Below, piece after piece: positions 27,392 through 35,661 of a stretch of DNA of 64,000 bases. Each line of letters begins with the position of its first letter. Positions within the stretch are counted from its first letter, which is position 1. This stretch comes from Nitrospira sp. (GTDB lineage Bacteria; Nitrospirota; Nitrospiria; Nitrospirales; Nitrospiraceae). The stretch covers positions 1-64,000 of the forward strand of contig JANDJE010000010.1 of the NCBI GenBank assembly GCA_024331095.1. The letters are read 5' to 3'. Under the pieces are notes generated by a model. It was not told the origin of the DNA, made no database searches, and saw only the letters and a program-made list of their open reading frames with translations. The translations under genes and the position numbers were made by a program.

Positions 27392-28111
27392 TCATTCGGC
27401 GTTTCCTTGAGAGACGAGGAGGTCCGGGGGAAGTGCGGAAGCAAACAACGAGTCCGATTCCAGACGGCCGTCGCGCAGGGCGACCACCCTCTGCATCGAG
27501 GCCGCCAGGGCGTGATCGTGAGTGACGAGCACCAGAGTGGTTCCATGGTCACGGTGAAGCGAGAGCAAGAGGTCGATGATCTGCGAGCCGGTCGCGCTGT
27601 CAAGGTTTCCGGTCGGCTCGTCGGCCAAGAGAATGGGAGGGCGGCAGGCAAACGCGCGCGCCACGGCGACCCGTTGTTGTTCGCCTCCGGATAACTGTAC
27701 CGGATAATGTCCCATGCGATCAGACAACCCGACGGCTGTCAATAAATCCGCCGCCCGTCGGTCGGCATCACGCGCTCCGCTCAATTCCAAGGGGACCATC
27801 ACGTTCTCAATGGCGGTCAGCGTCGGAATCAAATGAAACGATTGAAAGATGTACCCGGTTTTCTCTCGGCGAAACCGGGCCATCTGCCCTTCCGAGAGCG
27901 TCGTGATATCGGTTCCATCAAGCTCGATCGATCCGGTTGTCGGACGATCAAGACCGGCTATCAATCCCAACAGGGTAGATTTCCCACTTCCTGAGGGACC
28001 CACGATGGCGACAGACTGTTGGGGGGGAATCCATAAAGAGATTTCCTTCAAAATGGACACGGACCGACCGGCCGCCGGAAGGGTCATGGAAACATTGGTC
28101 ACTCTAATCAT
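27392..28111 (-). CDS. ybbA: ABC transporter ATP-binding protein (YbbA type)
   Basis: The ATPase partner of the permease downstream. The 239-residue protein has Walker [15 protein letters not shown] near residue 37, a Q-loop, the signature [14 protein letters not shown] near residue 140, and Walker [18 protein letters not shown] near residue 160. This is the LolD/MacB/YbbA subfamily. It is transcribed divergently from a TesA-like esterase, the same arrangement as tesA and ybbA-ybbP in E. coli, which supports the assignment. Confidence 0.9.
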   Translation of the reverse strand: MIRVTNVSMTLPAAGRSVSILKEISLWIPPQQSVAIVGPSGSGKSTLLGLIAGLDRPTTGSIELDGTDITTLSEGQMARFRREKTGYIFQSFHLIPTLTAIENVMVPLELSGARDADRRAADLLTAVGLSDRMGHYPVQLSGGEQQRVAVARAFACRPPILLADEPTGNLDSATGSQIIDLLLSLHRDHGTTLVLVTHDHALAASMQRVVALRDGRLESDSLFASALPPDLLVSQGNAE

Positions 28112-28178
28112 GGATGCGTCGCGTGTTCAGATCAAGTCTGAGGGTATTATACTGTATGCGACGAAAGGAGGCGGATCA

Positions 28179-28856
28179 TTGCGTCAGACTATGATCGAAG
28201 GTCGGCGTGCGCATCGGATCTGGGTTGCCGCCTTTATTCTGTTGTTCCCCGCGCTGACGGCACAAGGAGAATCGGCCAGGACGGCGGAGAGCAAACCCCG
28301 TATCGTGGCCTTCGGAGACAGTCTCACGGCCGGTCTTGGAGTCAAGAGGGATGATGCCTATCCGGCTCAGCTTCAAAGACGATTGGAAGAGCTTGGGTTT
28401 CGGTATCAGGTGATCAACGCCGGCGTGAGCGGCGATACGACGGCCGGAGGGCTCCGGCGCGTGGGTTGGGTCCTCTCCGCCAAACCGGAAATCGTCATCT
28501 TGGAGCTTGGCGCGAATGATGGACTCAGAGGGCTGAGTCTTGAACAGACGAAAAACAACCTTGGCCACATCATCCAACAATTGCGGGAAGCCGGCGCGAC
28601 CGTCATTCTGGCCGGCATGAAACTGCCCCCCAACTACGGGCAAGAGTACACGGAACAGTTCGAATCAATCTACCCGGCCCTTGCGAGCCAGTACCGCCTT
28701 CCGCTGATTCCCTTTTTTCTGGAAGGGGTCGCCGCTTCTTCGAAGCTGAATCAGGCCGACGGCATTCATCCGACAAAAGAGGGCTATGAGATTGTCGTCG
28801 AGCAGATTCTGAAAGTCCTCAAACCTATCCTTGAGGAGCGAAAGCGGAAACTCTAA
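28179..28856 (+). CDS. tesA: Secreted SGNH esterase, TesA (lysophospholipase L1) type
   Basis: GDSL/SGNH hydrolase of the periplasm. A signal peptide (HRIWVAAFILLFPALTAQG) is followed by IVAFGDSLTAGLGV (block I Ser), GVSGDTTAGG (Gly), LGANDGLRG (Asn) and GIHPTKEGYE (Asp/His), the complete catalytic set. The TTG at 28179 is chosen because AAAGGAGG lies seven bases upstream; ATG 28191 is the alternative. It is divergent from ybbA with a 67-base gap that contains TATTATACT-like promoter sequence. Probable substrates are lysophospholipids or acyl esters. Confidence 0.88.
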   Translation: MRQTMIEGRRAHRIWVAAFILLFPALTAQGESARTAESKPRIVAFGDSLTAGLGVKRDDAYPAQLQRRLEELGFRYQVINAGVSGDTTAGGLRRVGWVLSAKPEIVILELGANDGLRGLSLEQTKNNLGHIIQQLREAGATVILAGMKLPPNYGQEYTEQFESIYPALASQYRLPLIPFFLEGVAASSKLNQADGIHPTKEGYEIVVEQILKVLKPILEERKRKL

Positions 28857-28861
28857 AAGGC

Positions 28862-28888
28862 GCCCCATCCCCTTTACAGGGATGGGGC
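28862..28888. terminator. Perfect 10-bp hairpin between convergent genes
   Basis: GCCCCATCCC (28862-28871) and GGGATGGGGC (28879-28888) pair perfectly around a 7-base loop. It begins five bases after the TesA-like stop. On the minus strand the stem is followed by GCCTTTT, so it may terminate both converging transcripts. Confidence 0.7.
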
Positions 28889-28970
28889 ACACGTAAGGCC
28901 TCTACTTCGATCCAGTCGGGGCCCGAGGAGAGACGTTCGTTGCCGTTGTCCAAGGAGCTACGGCTTGAGA

Positions 28971-29162
28971 TCAGGATTTCTTGAAGAAGGTATCGTAGAC
29001 GCCGTAGCCGAGAACAATCGCGATCAATGTGTAGTAAAACGCGGTAATCCCACTATAGTCCGGGGGACCGCCTTCGGCGGGAGCGTTGGCCATGACCGTT
29101 AAGGGGGCGGCAAGCCATCCAGCTGCCGCGAAGATGCTCATCCATAATCCTTGTTTTCTCAT
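28971..29162 (-). CDS. Small single-span membrane protein with signal-like N-terminus
   Basis: A 63-residue protein from ATG 29162, supported by GGAGG six bases upstream. The N-terminal MRKQGLWMSIFAAAGWLAAPLTVMANA looks like a cleavable signal. A short Pro/Gly-rich linker (PAEGGPPDYSG) is followed by a membrane helix (ITAFYYTLIAIVLGYGVYD) and a FFKKS tail. No family recognised; this type of tiny two-segment protein would fit a subunit of a membrane complex. An in-frame upstream start (29234) is less likely because the ribosome-binding site points to 29162. Confidence 0.68.
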   Translation of the reverse strand: MRKQGLWMSIFAAAGWLAAPLTVMANAPAEGGPPDYSGITAFYYTLIAIVLGYGVYDTFFKKS

Positions 29163-29296
29163 GTCTGCCCTCCAAGCGACAAAAAGACTCCTCGCAAGAG
29201 GGCTGATTCTACTGAAACTGACCACGGTGCGCAAGGGGGGAAAGGGGGTGGAAAGGAGAAGTTATCAACCGATTGCGCTCCCCCGCGAGCATCGGT

Positions 29297-30202
29297 TCAT
29301 TTGAGCGGAGGCTGTTTCAACGAGAGGTGCAGGGAGTCGGCGAGATCGTGAAAGGAGTCGGTCAGTGCGTCGAGATGAGCGGCTTTGTTGAGGAGTTCAC
29401 GCGCGGCCGTCCGAATCTCCGCCTCCTGCCCCATCACTTCTTCGACCAGCCCGGCGGCTTGGGCCAAGGTCGTCTGATACCGCGCTGCCTCGCGTTGCAG
29501 GGCGTGCAACGCAGATTGGGCGGCCTTCGCCTCCGCGATCGATGCCTGGAGCTGCTGAGATAATCGATCGAGATAGGCCTCGCGATCTCTCATTTCAGCT
29601 TGAAGATCCAGCAGCGCCTGCTGGTTTTCGCGCCGGCGGAGTTCCAAGTTGGTCAGATTCGTGATCCATGCTCCCACTGTCCCAGGTCCCACGTTGGGGG
29701 GAGGCGGAACCTCGGAACCGTTCTCTATCGCCTTCATCGCCGGTTCAAGCCACGCCACAAATTGCATGACATCACTCAATTTAACATCGGGAACGGACGA
29801 TGGTTTCGGCGGAGCAGAATCGGATTCATTCATAGGGGTGGGTTCCTGCGGAGCGGTTGTAGCGCGGGTGGTCTTGCCCTTCTGCGATTGCCGAGGTTGC
29901 GTCCAGCGGTGGTACTCCAATAACGCCGCGATACAATGCCGACACATCGGCTCTTCAGAGAGCGTGCACGAACACTTGGAAACCAGATGGCCGTCTTTGA
30001 GTTTGATCGTCTGCTCATACAGCCCTGAGTGCCCGATAACGGCTGCGGAGATCTGTGTCTCGTCCGCGTCGACGATGCGAACACGGTTTTCCGTCATGTA
30101 CTGGCGCCCGATTTGGAAGGCGCCGGCTGCGACCACGGACTCGATCATCGGCGGATCCAGCAAGCCAAGCCGCTCGGCGCTGCAAGCGATTTTGTATCGC
30201 AT
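29297..30202 (-). CDS. SWIM zinc-finger protein with C-terminal coiled coil
   Basis: A 301-residue protein. The N-terminal region (about 1-110) contains a SWIM motif, CSCTLSEEPMCRHC (CxC...CxH), near residue 82, expected to bind zinc and nucleic acid or protein. A Pro/Ser/Thr-rich linker (about 112-155) leads to a long helical coiled coil (about 190-300: LRRRENQQALLDLQAEMRDR and onward). The composition suggests an adaptor rather than an enzyme. No SNF2 helicase, a common SWIM partner, is adjacent. Start at ATG 30202 or TTG 30211. Confidence 0.72.
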   Translation of the reverse strand: MRYKIACSAERLGLLDPPMIESVVAAGAFQIGRQYMTENRVRIVDADETQISAAVIGHSGLYEQTIKLKDGHLVSKCSCTLSEEPMCRHCIAALLEYHRWTQPRQSQKGKTTRATTAPQEPTPMNESDSAPPKPSSVPDVKLSDVMQFVAWLEPAMKAIENGSEVPPPPNVGPGTVGAWITNLTNLELRRRENQQALLDLQAEMRDREAYLDRLSQQLQASIAEAKAAQSALHALQREAARYQTTLAQAAGLVEEVMGQEAEIRTAARELLNKAAHLDALTDSFHDLADSLHLSLKQPPLK

Positions 30203-30331
30203 CTTTCCCAAAATGATCCCGCCGCGAGAATGGCCTTAGTCTGCCGAGGCCGTGCAGGACTGTCAAGAAATGAGGAGTTTGATGTGCTATCGGACGGGAA
30301 GCCGAAAGACGTGGAGAGATCGCGGAGTCGC

Positions 30332-31381
30332 CTATCGGCAACGTTGAGGGGGGCCTTTTTGACTCATCGGCGTCAGCCAGATGTAATCCGCAATCCGTTC
30401 GCGCATCTGTTCGCGGAGATCGTCGGTTTTGGTGCCATCAAATGACATGAGATAGACGGTCGTCTGCTTGACTTGGCCGGAAAAACGTCTGGCCACACGT
30501 TGGGGAACGGGCAGTCCGTATTGGATATGGCCTCCTCCCGTGTAGCTCACGATGATCCGACGGGCCGTTTCCTGGGACCGGCGCAAGTCGTTCAGGCTCG
30601 TCGCGATCGTCATGGCCATTCCCTCGTCGCGGACCATCGACGCTTCGTACATCGACTGAAAATGATCCGTGCTACCTCCTCCGTGACAGCGCTGAATCTG
30701 GTCGAGGATCCGCGCGCGGTAGGCCGGATCGTCGACGATCTCTTCCTGATGGAGCCCCCACCGTTGCCATTCCGGATCCTTCCGAGCTTCGGCCAGACCG
30801 ACTTTGACGATTTGACGGATCAACGGCCTGGGGGGATTCATGGCTCGAACTGACAAACCGTGGGTTCGGGCAAAGGCCACCAGTGGCTCATACTCCTCAA
30901 ACGCTCCCCCCCAGTTTTGAGTCCAGCGAACCTGCGCGAGGAAGTCGCTTCTCGACAGGTTCTTGTTCGACACATAATCGTCCAACGCCCCCTGGCCGTC
31001 CCATCCGAACATTTCCATGCCGATGACGGGCTTAACTCCGTTGGACCGCAAGTGCTCTAAAATTCGCAAGGCGGCTTCAATGTGATGCGCATGGTAGTGC
31101 TCTTCACCCACATACACGACTTCATAGAGGGTCAACTCATTCAACCAATCGGAGGTCGAAAGTATCCGGCCCGTCCGCGTGTCCAGCACCTGCCACGGTC
31201 GCCAGTGAGCGGCCTCGTCTTGAGCCGACTCCGAGGGACGGCTGAGGCCGCCGTGCTGAGCACAGCCGAGGCCCACGGCGAGCAAGAGGGCAAGAACCGC
31301 CGTTCGGAAAACCGCCGTTCGGGAGGAGCAGGATCTTCGATAGCAATAGATGGAGGGATGAGCGAGACATGTCTCGGCCAT
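30332..31381 (-). CDS. ChaN-like (DUF399) lipoprotein
   Basis: A 349-residue predicted outer-membrane lipoprotein with lipobox-like AVGLGC near residue 40. The domain from about residue 65 follows the ChaN family: YVGEEHYHAHHIEAALRIL, VIGMEMFGWDGQGALDDY, FLAQVRWTQNWGGAFEEYEPLV, and VSYTGGGHIQYGLPVPQRV. In Campylobacter ChaN binds heme through a conserved tyrosine; here the acid/histidine-rich GEEHYHAHH could bind metal, which is inference. The N-terminal 25 residues before the hydrophobic core are long for a signal peptide, so a later start is possible. Confidence 0.8.
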   Translation of the reverse strand: MAETCLAHPSIYCYRRSCSSRTAVFRTAVLALLLAVGLGCAQHGGLSRPSESAQDEAAHWRPWQVLDTRTGRILSTSDWLNELTLYEVVYVGEEHYHAHHIEAALRILEHLRSNGVKPVIGMEMFGWDGQGALDDYVSNKNLSRSDFLAQVRWTQNWGGAFEEYEPLVAFARTHGLSVRAMNPPRPLIRQIVKVGLAEARKDPEWQRWGLHQEEIVDDPAYRARILDQIQRCHGGGSTDHFQSMYEASMVRDEGMAMTIATSLNDLRRSQETARRIIVSYTGGGHIQYGLPVPQRVARRFSGQVKQTTVYLMSFDGTKTDDLREQMRERIADYIWLTPMSQKGPPQRCR

Positions 31382-32071
31382 GGTCCACTCCTACCATACT
31401 GCCGAAGGGGGGACAAGGGCGCTGTCCGGCGGTCCCCTCTGACCTCATGCCAGTGCCATTATTTTTATAGGGGCCTCATCCTGTGCGCCCGCGACAATCC
31501 ACCTTCTTCACCCTTCACGAGGAGGTCCAGGGAGCGCACGACGGATCACGACGGATGAAGAGGCGCCGGTTCGCCGCCTCCGTCACCAGGGGCCACTGAG
31601 ATAGGTGGATGGGCGCTCTGTGATACTCCTTGACCGGACGGTCGGACAGCCAGACTTCACATTGCGGTAGCAGCCTGTGGCTCTCTCGGCTTTCGAAACC
31701 CTGTGCGCCCTGAAAGGGCTTGGCTGCCCGCTCCGTGTCCAGCAGGTGACGGGCGCACTCCGCTCTCTCATCGGGCCGAGGCGACCGGGGTTCCCACTCC
31801 TTTGGGGGGGTATGAAAACGATTGACAAGAGCGGAGGAATCCTATACACGGGCGGCGAGTGGGTCGCCGCGCCTCTTAAGAAGGGAAAAAAGAAGCCGGA
31901 CCAGGCTACGGGACAGGACGAAGAACAGGAAGAGCGAGTCAGGAAGAACAGGCCGGGAAGATCACGCCGATGGACGGGAGAACCGAGGGCCCGTGCCCTG
32001 GCGGCGATGCCAACGCCTCGGGAGAGGTCGTTCGAACCGCTCCTGGGAGACAGGGGGAAAGGAGAATGGTC
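31382..32071. other. Long GC-rich intergenic/leader region upstream of PEP-CTERM gene
   Basis: No confident gene. It contains an 8-bp pairing GTGCGCCC (31703-31710) / GGGCGCAC (31751-31758) that closes a 56-base segment with an internal GGGC/GCCC hairpin, and a repeat of CTGTGCGCCC near 31475 and 31701. A basic open frame (ATG 31812 to TGA 32075, 87 codons) ends in ATGA overlap with the next gene; it may be spurious. Confidence 0.35.
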
Positions 32072-33082
32072 ATGAAGCCAGCGCTCATGCGGGTCGTGAC
32101 AGGAACCATGACAGGAAAAGACCGGGGCGAGACGGAAAGGAGGGGAAGAGGAGGTGAGAGCAGGGGAGCGGACTGGGGCCTGCGACCGACGCGCACGATG
32201 GGATGGGGTGTTGGGATCCGTGCGCTGGTTCTGACCGCGATCCTGGCATTGCTTGCCAGTCCCGCCGTCGCGGCCCCGATGATCGAGAGTGGCGCGGGAG
32301 CGACCACGATCCTCTACGCCGAAAACCCGCCCGTCGGCCACCCGCCCGAAATCGTGGAGAATCACGCGAGGGACGGGAGCTCGAACCCGGGCACACGGGT
32401 CCACGCGTCGGTGCCGCCGATCTGCTTCTTCGCGCCCTGCTCAGGTGCCGCCTTCCAGCCGGGGGAGGAGCGATGGTACTTCGGGACGGGCGCGGCGGCG
32501 ACGGCGCGCACCGAATACGGCCGCAACCAGGCCCGGGTATTCGCCGGCGCCAACGACAACTATCCGAGCGGGATGCCACGCTACGATAGCCAGGCGGGCG
32601 CCGTGAGCTTCTGGCAGGACGATTTCACGTTGCTGCCGCTTCCGCCGGGAAGCCCCGCCAGCAACCTCGAGATCGACTTCCGCGTGGACGGATCCTGGGT
32701 CAATGCCGCGGAATTCGAGTTCCTTGCCGCCCTGACGTGGGAGCACGTCTTCTCGATCGACGCTGGCGTCAGCGTGGCGAGCTACGAGTCGGGCAGGATC
32801 GATGAGAGCTTCACCCTGATCGCGCCCTACGACCCGAGCGTCCTCTACACGCTGTCAGCGGATCTCCGCATGTCGACCGTCGGCGGGGTCGAGGATTCTA
32901 TCATCGACCTGTTCTCGACTGCGCAGGTCACGCGCATCCTGCTGCCGCCGGGCGGCGCGATCCAGTCGGCGGCAGGAGCGCTGGGCAACTACAACGTCGT
33001 GGTCGTGCCGCTTCCCGCCGCGGCGGTGCTCTTTGGCCTGGGGCTGGCGGGGCTGACAGGCCTGGCGGCCCGCCGCCGGTAA
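32072..33082 (+). CDS. Exported protein with PEP-CTERM-type sorting tail
   Basis: A 336-residue secreted protein of unknown function. The ATG at 32072 follows GGAG by seven bases. After a basic stretch comes a signal peptide (IRALVLTAILALLASPAVAA, ending about residue 68). The mature part is beta-rich and hydrophilic with a Cys pair (PPICFFAPCSG). The C-terminus VPLPAAAVLFGLGLAGLTGL followed by AARRR is a textbook PEP-CTERM tail: short motif, membrane helix, arginine cluster, cleaved and sorted by exosortase/EpsH in family members. No exosortase gene is visible here. The gene is more GC-rich than neighbours, suggesting recent transfer. Confidence 0.78.
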   Translation: MKPALMRVVTGTMTGKDRGETERRGRGGESRGADWGLRPTRTMGWGVGIRALVLTAILALLASPAVAAPMIESGAGATTILYAENPPVGHPPEIVENHARDGSSNPGTRVHASVPPICFFAPCSGAAFQPGEERWYFGTGAAATARTEYGRNQARVFAGANDNYPSGMPRYDSQAGAVSFWQDDFTLLPLPPGSPASNLEIDFRVDGSWVNAAEFEFLAALTWEHVFSIDAGVSVASYESGRIDESFTLIAPYDPSVLYTLSADLRMSTVGGVEDSIIDLFSTAQVTRILLPPGGAIQSAAGALGNYNVVVVPLPAAAVLFGLGLAGLTGLAARRR

Positions 33083-33529
33083 GACGCTGGTCAATTGTCA
33101 GAGGAGCCGGGACGCTGACCGGCCCTCAGAGCCGGAGCGGCCTGAGACAGAAGAGGACTCAAGCGGGACATCGGCCTTCAGCCGCCGTTCTCACGGACAC
33201 GAACTGGTGCAGCGAACGAGGAAATCGACGTCACACATCAAACCGGCGAGGGAGCACTCCTGCTCCCTTGCCGTCGCCGGTTGGCTTCCATCTCAGCAAG
33301 CTCAGCAAGACGTCGGCACGTTTCTCTGCAAAGTCCGGAAGAACGATTCTGGATGGGCGACCTCCCTCCGCAGAGACAATCCGCTCAGTTCCCCGAAAAG
33401 AAGATGCGACCGCAGAGGGCCCGGTGAGATGTGACAGAGGCGAAAAATTGACCGCCTCCCGACCCTTTGCTAGACTTCGATCGTGCCCGACGACCGATCA
33501 TTTGCAAGCCACCTCCGGTTTCAATCCTC
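33083..33529. other. Intergenic between PEP-CTERM gene and moxR
   Basis: No gene recognised. Holds the hairpin at 33241-33282 and the presumed promoter region of the moxR operon, where I see no clear consensus hexamers and no strong ribosome-binding site before moxR. Confidence 0.4.
33241..33282 (+). terminator. Strong two-part hairpin
   Basis: AACCGGCGA/TCGCCGGTT (9 bp) and GGGAGCA/TGCTCCC (7 bp) stack with a six-base bulge and a CTCC loop. It lies 158 bases after the PEP-CTERM stop and lacks a T-run, so Rho-independent termination is only possible. Confidence 0.5.
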
Positions 33530-34474
33530 ATGATGAATCCGACGGAAACCATTCGTTCGATTCAAAACAATATCGCGCGGGTGATTAAAGGCAAGCCGGC
33601 CGCCGTTGAAATGACGGTCGTCTGCCTTCTGGCTCGAGGGCACCTGCTTCTTGAAGACGTACCCGGCGTCGGCAAAACCACCCTGGCTCATAGCCTGGCT
33701 CGGTCGCTGGACTGTTCATTCAAGCGCATCCAATTTACGAGCGACCTCCTCCCATCGGACATTGTCGGCGTCTCGATCTTCAACCGTCAAAAACAAGCGT
33801 TCGAGTTCATGCCCGGCCCGATCTTCGCCAACATCGTGTTGGCCGACGAAATTAATCGGACGACGCCAAAGACGCAGAGCAGTCTGTTGGAGGCCATGAG
33901 TGAAGCGCAGATTTCCGTGGACAATCAAACCTACCCCCTGGGTCAGCCGTTTATGGTCATCGCGACGCAGAACCCGGCCGAGTATCATGGAACCTTCCCC
34001 TTGCCCGAATCGCAACTCGATCGATTTTTAATGAAGCTTCGTCTCGGCTATCCCATGCCGGAGGAGGAAAAAAAAGTATTGGAACGGACTCCGTCTTTGC
34101 ACCCGGCCGAAGAGCTTCGGCCGATCGTCACCGCTCAAGATGTGCTCGATCTTCAGGCTCAGGCGGACAACATTTTTATGGATGAAAGCCTCACCGACTA
34201 TTTGCTCTCCATCGTACAGGCGACGCGACAGTCCGAGCTCCTTGCTTTGGGGGTGAGCACGCGGGGGGCGCTGGCGCTCAACCGTGCGACCAAGGCGCTG
34301 GCGCTGGCGCGAGGGCGGACCTACTGTCTTCCCGACGATATTAGAGAGTTGGCGCCGATCGTTCTTTCTCACCGGGTGATGGTCGCCCATGCGCAGGGCC
34401 TTCGCTCACGCGGCTTTGAACAAGCCGAATGTATCATCCGCGATATTGTGGATTCAGTCCCCGTTCCCGTTTGA
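33530..34474 (+). CDS. moxR: MoxR-family AAA ATPase
   Basis: AAA+ chaperone-like ATPase of the MoxR/RavA group. About 314 residues from ATG 33530 (ATG 33533 also possible). Walker A LLLEDVPGVGKTTLAHSLA near residue 37, Walker B ANIVLADEINRTTPKTQSSLLEAM near 96, sensor ATQNPAEYHGTFPLPESQLDRF near 140. The immediate neighbours are a DUF58 protein and a TgpA-like transglutaminase, the conserved trio proposed to act on envelope proteins or their assembly. The gene overlaps or abuts the DUF58 gene. Confidence 0.92.
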   Translation: MMNPTETIRSIQNNIARVIKGKPAAVEMTVVCLLARGHLLLEDVPGVGKTTLAHSLARSLDCSFKRIQFTSDLLPSDIVGVSIFNRQKQAFEFMPGPIFANIVLADEINRTTPKTQSSLLEAMSEAQISVDNQTYPLGQPFMVIATQNPAEYHGTFPLPESQLDRFLMKLRLGYPMPEEEKKVLERTPSLHPAEELRPIVTAQDVLDLQAQADNIFMDESLTDYLLSIVQATRQSELLALGVSTRGALALNRATKALALARGRTYCLPDDIRELAPIVLSHRVMVAHAQGLRSRGFEQAECIIRDIVDSVPVPV

Positions 34475-34503
34475 GCGCGTACGCAACGTTTGCCCGTAAT
34501 GGC

Positions 34504-35661
34504 ATGGGAATGCCTCTCGTTGTCAAGAAGGACGGGAACGTGTCGGGGCGTCGTCGTTCCATTCTGCGCCGCCTTGCTCCCCGCCGATCGACACGGGTGA
34601 CGTCGGAAGGGGCGTTGTTTCTATTTCTGGCCCTGGCCGTCGGGGTGGCGGCGGTCAATACCGGCAACAATCTCTTTTACCTCCTCCTCTCCATGATGTT
34701 GAGCGGCGTATTGGTCTCCGTCGTCGCGTCGCGGTCCTGCTTGAATCGATTGGAAATCCGCCGTCATCTGCCGGATCTGCTGTTCGTCAATGAGCCGGCG
34801 ACGGCGGGGGTGGTGATCAAAAACGGGAAGAGGCGGTGGTCGAGCTATGCCTTGCGATTGCGTGACGTGACCGCCGATGGTCATGATCTGGACCGAGGGC
34901 TCGTCATTCACCACCTTCCGCCGGGGGCCGGCCGTCTTCTGTCCTATCCGCTCGTCCCTTCCAAGCGCGGTTCGCTCAGGCTGGACGGAGTGTCGGTCTC
35001 GACTTCCTTTCCGTTCGGTCTCTTTTACAAAACGGCGTACCATTCCATCCCCGCGACGGTTCCCGTGAGTCCGGCGCTCAAGCCGCTTCCGAACGGATTG
35101 CTGCGTGAGCTGTCGGGATCGGGACAGGAACGGACCGTTCATCGAAAGGGATACGGCAGTGACCTGTACAATCTGCGCCTCTATCAGCCTGGGGATGACT
35201 CGCGGACTATCCACTGGTTGACGACCGCCAGGACCTCGAAGCTCATCGTTCGGGAGACGGAAGCGGAGAGTCATCGTCGGGCGACGATCTACTTATCTCT
35301 CCTCGCTCCGGACAGCCACGACACGGTTTTTGAGGAAGCGGTCTCTCTGACGGCTTCGCTGTTACATCACCTGACCGGCCATGGGTATTGGCTCAGATTG
35401 ATGGCGGGGTCATTTTCCTCGTCCTACGGCCACGGCGACGCTCACCTTATTGAGCTGCTACGGGCCTTGGCCCTTTGCGAACGTCAAGCACCAAGCGAGG
35501 GAACGATTGTTCCGGCCGATCATTCCCGATCGCCGGGCGAATGGGATTGCGGAACAATGATTGTCGTGCGATCCTGGCGTCAGGCGCCGGTTCCCATCAC
35601 GTCCGACGAGGTCTCTCTTATCGACGTGGAGACAATGGGCAGGGGGAGCTATGTCTCTTGA
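34504..35661 (+). CDS. DUF58 domain membrane protein
   Basis: About 385 residues with two N-terminal membrane helices (ALFLFLALAVGVAAVNTGNN and LFYLLLSMMLSGVLVSVVA) and a C-terminal DUF58 domain with the signature YQPGDDSRTIHWLTTART near residue 232. The family has a von Willebrand A-like fold and pairs with MoxR. The start is uncertain: TTG 34471 overlaps the moxR stop (TTGA), ATG 34504 and ATG 34510 follow; none has a strong ribosome-binding site. Its 3' end overlaps the next gene by 11 bases. Confidence 0.85.
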   Translation: MGMPLVVKKDGNVSGRRRSILRRLAPRRSTRVTSEGALFLFLALAVGVAAVNTGNNLFYLLLSMMLSGVLVSVVASRSCLNRLEIRRHLPDLLFVNEPATAGVVIKNGKRRWSSYALRLRDVTADGHDLDRGLVIHHLPPGAGRLLSYPLVPSKRGSLRLDGVSVSTSFPFGLFYKTAYHSIPATVPVSPALKPLPNGLLRELSGSGQERTVHRKGYGSDLYNLRLYQPGDDSRTIHWLTTARTSKLIVRETEAESHRRATIYLSLLAPDSHDTVFEEAVSLTASLLHHLTGHGYWLRLMAGSFSSSYGHGDAHLIELLRALALCERQAPSEGTIVPADHSRSPGEWDCGTMIVVRSWRQAPVPITSDEVSLIDVETMGRGSYVS

